From an uncultured Eubacteriales bacterium (lineage in GTDB: Bacteria > Bacillota > Clostridia > Christensenellales > Borkfalkiaceae): 27,882 nt of DNA. Numbering within the stretch: the stretch's first letter is position 1; every line of letters starts with the position of its first letter. Location: NCBI GenBank assembly GCA_900545325.1, contig UQZE01000009.1, positions 1 to 27,882 on the forward strand, in the 5' to 3' direction. The notes under the pieces are model-generated. The model did no database searches and had not been told where the DNA came from. It saw nothing but the letters and a program-made list of their open reading frames with translations. The position numbers and the translations under genes were made by a program. Below, piece by piece: positions 22,937 to 27,882 of the stretch.

Positions 22937-24437
22937 TGCCCGCCTCCGCTTTCGGCCGCGCCCCGCCGTAGAGTTTTTCAAACGCGAGGGAAATTTCCCT
23001 GTAATAATCGCCCGCGCGGTATTTCGCCTCGAAAATTTCCGCCGTCCTCTCGTCCGAGAGCGCGGCGAAGATGCGCGAATAGCTCTTTTTGTTGAAATAC
23101 GCGAACACGTCCGCCTGTTTGCCGTAATAGCACAGCCTTCCGCCGCACCCTAAAAAGGCCACTTTGTCGCACTTGTCGAGATTTTCCATGGCGTGCGTGA
23201 TGACCACGATGGTGCGCCCCTTTTTCGCAAGTTCGCGCAAAAGCTCCATCATTTCGAGGTCGAGATCGGGCGAAAGCCCGCTGGTCGGCTCGTCTAAAAA
23301 GATGACTTTGGGATCGGACAACAGTTCCATCGCGATGGACACCCGCTTTTTCTGCCCGCCCGAAAGAGAACTGATTTTCAGCTTTTCCTTGCCCGCAAGC
23401 TTGACGTCCTCTATCGCCTTGTATACCCATTCCATCACTTCCGCGCGCTCCATGTCGGTGCGCATGCGCAGCAGGGCGGTGTAGTAAAGGGCGTTTTCCA
23501 CGGTGAGATCGTCGTGCATGACGTCCTTCTGCGGCACGTAGCCGATCACGCCCTTATAGGAATTTATGTTTTCGTAATAGTCGTTGGTATCGTAAAAGAT
23601 CTTTCCGCTCGTCGCGGGGCGTATGCCGTTGATACAGTCGAGTATGGTGGACTTGCCCGCGCCGCTCCCGCCCACGACGGCGACGAAGGAGCCCGCCTCT
23701 ATGCGGAAAGTTACGTCGCGCACGAGCGTAACCGTCTTTCTGCGCGAAGTCCTGTCGGGAACCTCCTTGGAAATACCCGCCACGTCTATCTGTATGCCCG
23801 CCGCCGAGGTGGAAAAAAGCAGTTTGTTGCCGTAAAACGTATACGCCGCGGATGGAATGGAAATTCTGTCGTAATCGCTGAGCTTCGCGCGGCGCACCTT
23901 TTTGTTGTTGACGTAGGTGCCGCCCGAACTTTTGCAGTCCTCTATGTAGCAGTTTCTGCCGTCGTATACGATAAAAAAATGTTTCTTTTCGACGAGCGGG
24001 TTATCCACCACCACGTCGCAGCCCTCGCCGCTGCCGACGAAAGTTACGCTGCGTTCGGTGAGGTCTATGCGCTTTTTATTGTGGCGGCGGTTGATGCGCC
24101 GCACCGCGGAAAGAACGGCGACCACCGTCTTTTTATCGCCCGCGCGGCGTATGGTGATATCGCCGTCGAGCCGCGACGGATTGCGTTTAAGGCGCCTGCC
24201 GCCGAGCAGGATCTCGCTCCGCGCGCCCTCGCCGCCGTCGTCGCGCACATACCACGCGCCGCCCTCGTTAAAAAGCACGAGCTGCGCGGGGGAAACCAGC
24301 TGGGATTTGATGCAGATGTCGTCCGTCCGCCGACTGCCCACCGTGATGGTCTTGCGCTCTTCGGAATCGAAAAACTTAAAGAGTTCCCCCTCCTGTATTT
24401 TCAGTATCAAGTTGTCGTTTTCCGTTGTTTTAGCCAT
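22923..24437 (-). CDS. Double-FHA domain ABC transporter ATPase (ABCG/Rv1747-like)
   Basis: A 504-residue protein. Two FHA-like domains (about 15-100 and 125-205) precede an ABC ATPase (about 215-450). The second FHA is the better one, with VGSGEGCDV, a KKH at 151-153 and SGGTYVNNKKV at 171-181. The first has VSPAQ where a canonical FHA has S-x-x-H, so it probably does not bind phosphothreonine well. ATPase motifs: Walker A GGSGAGKST at 256-264, Q-loop Gln303, signature LSGGQKKR at 358-365, Walker B VIFLDEPTSGL at 378-388, His415. FHA-fused ABCG exporters such as mycobacterial Rv1747 are phospho-regulated. ATG 24437 is preferred over a TTG at 24473, which coincides with the -35 box. Confidence 0.9.
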   Translation of the reverse strand: MAKTTENDNLILKIQEGELFKFFDSEERKTITVGSRRTDDICIKSQLVSPAQLVLFNEGGAWYVRDDGGEGARSEILLGGRRLKRNPSRLDGDITIRRAGDKKTVVAVLSAVRRINRRHNKKRIDLTERSVTFVGSGEGCDVVVDNPLVEKKHFFIVYDGRNCYIEDCKSSGGTYVNNKKVRRAKLSDYDRISIPSAAYTFYGNKLLFSTSAAGIQIDVAGISKEVPDRTSRRKTVTLVRDVTFRIEAGSFVAVVGGSGAGKSTILDCINGIRPATSGKIFYDTNDYYENINSYKGVIGYVPQKDVMHDDLTVENALYYTALLRMRTDMERAEVMEWVYKAIEDVKLAGKEKLKISSLSGGQKKRVSIAMELLSDPKVIFLDEPTSGLSPDLDLEMMELLRELAKKGRTIVVITHAMENLDKCDKVAFLGCGGRLCYYGKQADVFAYFNKKSYSRIFAALSDERTAEIFEAKYRAGDYYREISLAFEKLYGGARPKAEAGNEEV

Positions 24438-24444
24438 ATTTTTT

Positions 24445-24473
24445 ATTTTAACACAAGTTTCCGCGATTGACAA
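24445..24473 (-). promoter_or_regulatory. Promoter of the FHA-ABC operon, predicted leaderless
   Basis: TTGTCA (24468-24473), 17 bases, TAAAAT (24445-24450) with TGT ahead of it. Seven bases (AAAAAAT) separate it from the ATG at 24437, so the transcript should begin at the start codon. No SD. Confidence 0.8.
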
Positions 24474-24555
24474 GCGCCTTGACGGCGGCGGCGGAAAAAT
24501 AGCCGTTTCCGCGCCTCATTCCGCCTTTTCTCACCGCAATTCCGCCGCCGGAACG

Positions 24556-24579
24556 AAAAAAGCGCGGTATCCGCGCTTT
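24556..24579 (-). terminator. Intrinsic terminator overlapping the acyl-CoA synthetase stop codon
   Basis: A 9-base-pair GC-rich stem (24559-24567 with 24571-24579), 3-base loop, six T on the minus strand at 24556-24561. The stem includes part of the TAA stop of the gene. Confidence 0.88.
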
Positions 24580-26176
24580 AATTCCGCTCCGCCTCTTCCT
24601 CGATCGCCTTACGGTCTATTTTGCCGATGAGGTTGACGGGCAGTTTTTCCTTAACGACGATTTCCTTGGGTACGGCGTACGCAAGGAGCTGCGCTTTGCA
24701 GAGCGCAGACACCCGCGCCTTTACGGCCTCGGCGTCGCCCTCGGTTTCCAAATACAGCCGCACGTGCTGGCCCCTGACGCTGTCCTTCACGCCGACCGCG
24801 CACGCCTTTTTCACGCCCTCGGCTTTCATGGCGACGCCCTCTATCTCGGAGGGATACACGGGCACGCCGCTCACCTTTATCATGTTCTTGATGCGCTGTT
24901 TGAAGTAAAGGAATCCGTCCTCGTCCAGCCAGCCGTAGTCCCCCGTTTTCAGCCAGCGCACGCCGTCGATCTCTTCGAAGGGGTTCTCCCCCGTCATGTA
25001 GCCGAGCATGAACTGCGGGGTGTGCAGATAGATCTCCCCCACCTCGCCGCAGGGCAGGAAACTGCCGTCTTTGACTATTCTGATCTCCGTGCCGCTCAAA
25101 GGATAGCCGAGCGAGCCGTTCTTGTTGTGCGCCGCGGAATTGACCACGCACACCGTTACCGTTTCCGTCAGGCCGTACCCCTCGTAAAGCCGTGCGGGAG
25201 AACCGTTCTTTTTCAGCACGGCGTTGAAGTCCTCCACCAGTTTCGGGCTCACGCTGTCGCCGCCGACGAACGCGTCCTTGATGTTGGAAAGATCGCCGTT
25301 CACAAAGCGCTTTTCCCCCAACAGCTTTAAAAACATGGTGGGCACGCCCGTCAGAATATTCGCCTTTTCCTTGATGATCTGCTTTGCCGAACGCCCGGCG
25401 TCGAACTTGATGCACATGATGTTGGTGCGGCGGATCATCATGCACATATGCATGTTGATGCAAAGCCCGAAACCGTGAAAAATGGGCAGCACGTTATATA
25501 AAGAAGCGTATTCGCTCACATCGTAGCGCAGGAATTCGGGCGCCTTGGAGCAGAGCAGGTTGAAAGTGTAGTTGTTGTGCATGATCATCTTCGGCTCGCC
25601 CGTCGTGCCGCCGCTCGCAAGGTATACGGCGGGTTCGTCGAACCCGAACTTCGCGGGCGCGGAAAAACTCTTTTTCCCGCGGCGGATGAGTTTTTCCAGA
25701 CTCTCGCCCCAGCCGAGCTTCTTTTTGGTCAGGCGGTAATACGCTTTCGCCGCCGCGCCCATAAAATAACCGCAGTCGCTTTCGAGCAGAACGGCCTTGA
25801 AATCAGGGCGGACTTTATGCGGATAAGCGTCGTACACCACGACGATCTTGCTGTCCGTCTTTTCCGCGCTCTCTTTGAGCTTTTCGGGCGGGATATACGG
25901 GTGCGCCAGGTTGACGGCCGCGCCCAGCTTGTTCGCCGCGTAAAAGGTTATCAGCGCGGAGGGCGAATTTGGCATGCAGAGCGTGAGCGTATCCCCCTTG
26001 CCCAGGCCGTATTTTTCCTTAAGGTTTTCCGCAAGCGTATCGATATAGCGGAAAATCGCGTCGAAAGTGTATTTCTTGCCGTAAAAGGAAACGGCGCGCT
26101 TTATGTCCGTGCCGGCGACGTTCTGTTTTACCGCGTCGTACATCGACCACGCGGGATCTATTTGATATCCTTTCAA
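24578..26176 (-). CDS. AMP-forming acyl-CoA synthetase-like ligase (ANL superfamily)
   Basis: A 532-residue adenylate-forming enzyme. The A3 phosphate loop SGGTTGEPK is at 188-196, YGLTE at 334-338, the TGD of A7 at 411-413, and the A10 catalytic Lys519 in NLIGKIDRK. All catalytic positions for making an acyl-AMP are present. The acid substrate (fatty or aromatic) and the acceptor (CoA or other) cannot be read. It starts with TTG at 26176, with AAAGGAG 6 bases upstream, and lies 12 bases after a DUF1624 membrane acyltransferase, so the activated acyl group may be used by that neighbour. No signal peptide; cytosolic. Confidence 0.9.
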   Translation of the reverse strand: MKGYQIDPAWSMYDAVKQNVAGTDIKRAVSFYGKKYTFDAIFRYIDTLAENLKEKYGLGKGDTLTLCMPNSPSALITFYAANKLGAAVNLAHPYIPPEKLKESAEKTDSKIVVVYDAYPHKVRPDFKAVLLESDCGYFMGAAAKAYYRLTKKKLGWGESLEKLIRRGKKSFSAPAKFGFDEPAVYLASGGTTGEPKMIMHNNYTFNLLCSKAPEFLRYDVSEYASLYNVLPIFHGFGLCINMHMCMMIRRTNIMCIKFDAGRSAKQIIKEKANILTGVPTMFLKLLGEKRFVNGDLSNIKDAFVGGDSVSPKLVEDFNAVLKKNGSPARLYEGYGLTETVTVCVVNSAAHNKNGSLGYPLSGTEIRIVKDGSFLPCGEVGEIYLHTPQFMLGYMTGENPFEEIDGVRWLKTGDYGWLDEDGFLYFKQRIKNMIKVSGVPVYPSEIEGVAMKAEGVKKACAVGVKDSVRGQHVRLYLETEGDAEAVKARVSALCKAQLLAYAVPKEIVVKEKLPVNLIGKIDRKAIEEEAERN

Positions 26177-26188
26177 AGTGAAACTCCT

Positions 26189-27133
26189 TTAAAAAATCAT
26201 GGAAACGAGCGCGAAAAACACGAGCACCGCGGGCACCGCCGCCATATGGCCGAGATAGAAGAGAGCGGCGTGCCGTCCGAGAAAGCAGAACCCCGCGTTC
26301 CACGGCCCGTTCAGTCTTTTGAGCGCGTTTTTCGCATAAGTATGATAAATTCCCCTGCCGAAAAGCGAGCCGATGAGCACGAACGCGCCCCATGGCAGCA
26401 AGGGGAAATAGTCGGCGTGCATGAGGTACGGCGACTGCGGCATTTCGACGAAGATGCCGAGGATCATGTCTTTCAAACGGTCTCCGCTCGCGGATACCGT
26501 GCCCACGACCTGCCAGCCGTTGACTGAGGAAAGCTCGCCCCACAGGGAAAAATACAGCGCGGCGAACACCACGCCGACCGCGCCCGGCAGAAAACGCAGA
26601 ACGCTTTCCCCCGTTTCCCCTATCCCGAACGCTCTGACGAGCGCCGTAACCAGAAGATCGAGCAGGGCGAAGATCAGCACCGAGGCCGAAAGCATGTGGA
26701 GAACGCCGAACACGACCGTCATGCCGCCGCCGAAGTATTCTTCTATGACCGCGGAGGCGATATTGATAAAGACCGCCAGCCCCGCGATGGGCAGGGCGCG
26801 TTTGAAATTGTTTTTGGAAAGCGTGCAGCTCACGCCGCAGAGGCCGAAAAAGACGCAAAGCACCAAAAAGCGCGCGGTGTGGCGGAAGGCGCTGTCCCAA
26901 TACCGTTCGGCAAAGGCCGCGGCGCTTTCCAGCACGGACGTGCCGAGGATTTCGTTCACCATGGGCATCACGCCCCAGATACAGAACATGAAATGGTCGA
27001 AGATCATCAAGAGGACGCAAAGCCCCCTTAAAAAATCAAGCTCCCAGAACCGTTCCCCGCCGCGGTGAGAATAAACTTTCACTTTTTCACGTAATGTTCC
27101 CGCCTGCCGCAGGAGGTTCGTTTCGTTATGCAT
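26189..27133 (-). CDS. DUF1624 / HGSNAT-like multi-pass membrane acyltransferase
   Basis: A 314-residue membrane protein with about eight hydrophobic segments. The signature RFWELDFLRGL at 28-38, followed by MIFDH at 43-47, marks the heparan-alpha-glucosaminide N-acetyltransferase catalytic (DUF1624) family, which moves acyl groups from CoA across a membrane onto sugars or glycans. Asp33, Arg36 and Asp46-His47 fit the conserved charged positions. Later FGVLHM and LPWGAFVLIGSLFGR elements are also typical. The acceptor here is unknown. It is the first gene of an operon with an acyl-CoA synthetase-like enzyme. The ATG has no SD and the promoter -10 ends 7 bases before it, predicting leaderless translation. 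Confidence 0.82.
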   Translation of the reverse strand: MHNETNLLRQAGTLREKVKVYSHRGGERFWELDFLRGLCVLLMIFDHFMFCIWGVMPMVNEILGTSVLESAAAFAERYWDSAFRHTARFLVLCVFFGLCGVSCTLSKNNFKRALPIAGLAVFINIASAVIEEYFGGGMTVVFGVLHMLSASVLIFALLDLLVTALVRAFGIGETGESVLRFLPGAVGVVFAALYFSLWGELSSVNGWQVVGTVSASGDRLKDMILGIFVEMPQSPYLMHADYFPLLPWGAFVLIGSLFGRGIYHTYAKNALKRLNGPWNAGFCFLGRHAALFYLGHMAAVPAVLVFFALVSMIF

Positions 27134-27140
27134 CGTAAAT

Positions 27141-27170
27141 ATTGTACCTTGTTTCTGGCGGTTTTGTCAA
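27141..27170 (-). promoter_or_regulatory. Promoter of the DUF1624 operon, predicted leaderless
   Basis: A perfect TTGACA (27165-27170), 18 bases, TACAAT (27141-27146), then ATTTACG and the ATG at 27133. The -35 lies 4 bases after the stop codon of the upstream zinc-ribbon gene, and there is no terminator between, so read-through may also occur. Confidence 0.82.
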
Positions 27171-27173
27171 CGC

Positions 27174-27710
27174 TTACGCCGCCTGCCAAGCCGCCGAGAT
27201 ATAAATAATCGTCAGAATAAAAGGGATAACATACGCAAAGAACAGGCCGATCTTATAGCGTATGTCGAATATGAAATTAGGCTGCAGGTCGGCGCGGTCT
27301 ACGTCGTACCCTTCGAAAAACAGGTCTATCTGCGTCAGAAAAGAATCCACGTTATAATGCGCTTTATACAGCTTTTCGGGAATGACCACCGACAAAAACC
27401 ACACGACGAATAAGACGGGCGCCAGAATCCAGCCCGATACGTAACAGACGGTTTCCGAAGCGTCCATGTTTTCGGGCGGGCCGAAAGCGAACGCGCCTGC
27501 GGCGGCGACAACGTAGAGCGCGGCGAACGCGACGAGCGATATGCACGCGAAAATACGGCGGCCGAGCCGCTTGCGCCTGATGATGCGGCGGTCTTCCGCA
27601 ACGATCTCTTCTTTGGATATTTCCCGGCATTTATCGAGCGGCCGCCCGCAGTTTTCGCAGCGGTTAACGCCCGTTTCGTTGATACATTCGCAATGCTTGC
27701 AAATCTTCAT
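27174..27710 (-). CDS. Zinc-ribbon membrane protein of unknown function
   Basis: A 178-residue protein. The N-terminus is a small zinc ribbon with C4-x2-C7 and C18-x2-C21. A charged helix rich in Arg and Lys (residues 27-52) follows, then three hydrophobic segments at about 54-77, 88-110 and 153-174. I do not recognise a specific family beyond zinc ribbon plus transmembrane helices. The ribbon would face the cytosol by the positive-inside rule, because the basic stretch precedes the first helix. It has its own strong promoter and an AAGGAGGGG SD, and the mRNA leader is only about 12 bases. The DUF1624 promoter overlaps its 3' end. Confidence 0.75.
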   Translation of the reverse strand: MKICKHCECINETGVNRCENCGRPLDKCREISKEEIVAEDRRIIRRKRLGRRIFACISLVAFAALYVVAAAGAFAFGPPENMDASETVCYVSGWILAPVLFVVWFLSVVIPEKLYKAHYNVDSFLTQIDLFFEGYDVDRADLQPNFIFDIRYKIGLFFAYVIPFILTIIYISAAWQAA

Positions 27711-27728
27711 CGTTTCCCCTCCTTTCCG

Positions 27729-27757
27729 ATTATAACATACGCGCGCGGCAATGACAA
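27729..27757 (-). promoter_or_regulatory. Promoter of the zinc-ribbon membrane protein gene
   Basis: TTGTCA (27752-27757), 17 bases, TATAAT (27729-27734) with TGT before it as an extended -10. The SD AAGGAGG follows almost at once, giving a very short leader. Confidence 0.87.
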
Positions 27758-27795
27758 ATATTTTCGCCGAATTTTATCAAACTTGCGCGCGGCGG

Positions 27796-27824
27796 TTGCA
27801 ATCGTCCGCCTTTTCGTGTATACT
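27796..27824 (+). promoter_or_regulatory. Promoter of the gene starting at 27844
   Basis: TTGCAA (27796-27801), 17 bases, TATACT (27819-27824). AGGAG at 27833-27837 lies 6 bases before the ATG. It is divergent from the zinc-ribbon gene promoter. Confidence 0.8.
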
Positions 27825-27843
27825 TTCTTTATAGGAGAAAAAA

Positions 27844-27882
27844 ATGAGAGCTATCATCATCGGAGCGGGTTTTTCGGGCGCG
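27844..27882 (+). CDS. N-terminal fragment of a Rossmann-fold (FAD/NAD-binding) protein, runs off the window
   Basis: Thirteen codons read M-R-A-I-I-I-G-A-G-F-S-G-A, a beta strand followed by a G-x-G-x-x-G dinucleotide-binding loop directly at the N-terminus. This is typical of flavoproteins; UDP-galactopyranose mutase and several FAD oxidoreductases begin in this way. The fragment is too short to choose among them. Promoter and SD both support the start. Confidence 0.7.
   Translation, partial: MRAIIIGAGFSGA

Noticed and set aside
22937..22981. Extension of the ABC permease to a start at 22981
   Set aside because: The first 15 residues would be very basic, with no SD. The ATG at 22936 has a good GGAGG.
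24438..24473. TTG start for the FHA-ABC gene at 24473
   Set aside because: The TTG is part of the -35 box and would not be transcribed.
24486..24550. Inverted repeat CGGCGGCGGAA / TTCCGCCGCCG with 43 bases between
   Set aside because: Low-complexity GGC repeats in GC-rich DNA; not next to a T run, and no gene start or stop uses it. Probably chance.
1..27882. CRISPR arrays, tRNA or rRNA genes, transposases, phage genes and riboswitch-like leaders
   Set aside because: Looked for and not seen. Gene spacing is too tight for RNA genes, and the longest intergenic stretches (about 160-175 bases) hold promoters and operators.

Overview
The window looks like GC-rich chromosomal DNA from an anaerobic Bacillota of the Clostridia type. 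Support comes from strong Shine-Dalgarno (SD) sites (GGAGG, AAGGAG), GTG and TTG starts beside ATG, very tight operons with ATGA overlaps, and the gene families present (YitT, DUF1848, SPL-type radical SAM, ferredoxin-type aldo/keto reductase, AraC regulators beside glycosidase operons). A gut Christensenellales-like lineage would fit but cannot be shown from this sequence. There are no rRNA, tRNA, CRISPR or insertion-sequence features, and no gene-free stretch over 300 bases.

1-9117 (minus strand): one long sugar operon, read right to left: nagB, an intracellular GH16-like protein, a GH20-like hexosaminidase, nagA, a phosphohexomutase, a GH94-type phosphorylase, and the first 27 codons of uxuA at the window edge. 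Every complete enzyme lacks a signal peptide. Together they suggest cytosolic phosphorolysis of a GlcNAc-containing disaccharide: phosphorylase to sugar 1-phosphate, mutase to 6-phosphate, NagA and NagB to fructose 6-phosphate. A divergent AraC regulator (9280-10116) probably controls it, and a stand-alone acyltransferase-like gene follows that regulator (10165-10956).

11011-13145: a short GH37 (trehalase-like) gene diverges from a second AraC regulator. 13218-15630 (minus): a three-gene operon of SASA-type esterase, iron-sulfur aldo/keto reductase and a DUF1893 protein, divergent from a YitT membrane protein (15794-16666).

16727-21035 (minus): a five-gene operon of marR, MFS transporter, DUF1848 protein, SPL-type radical SAM protein and mutM. 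This joins a ligand-type repressor and transporter to two iron-sulfur proteins and a base-excision repair glycosylase.

21156-24437 (minus): a double-FHA ABCG-type ATPase, its separate permease and a HAD phosphatase. 24578-27133 (minus): an AMP-forming acyl-CoA synthetase-like gene downstream of a DUF1624/HGSNAT-like membrane acyltransferase. 27174-27710 (minus) is a zinc-ribbon membrane protein, and 27844 onward is the start of a Rossmann-type flavoprotein.

The regulatory sequence is unusually readable. Most transcription units have a -35/-10 pair with 17-18 bases between, often with an extended TGn -10. In three units (starts at 15630, 24437 and 27133) the -10 box ends 6-7 bases before the start codon with no SD, which predicts leaderless mRNAs.
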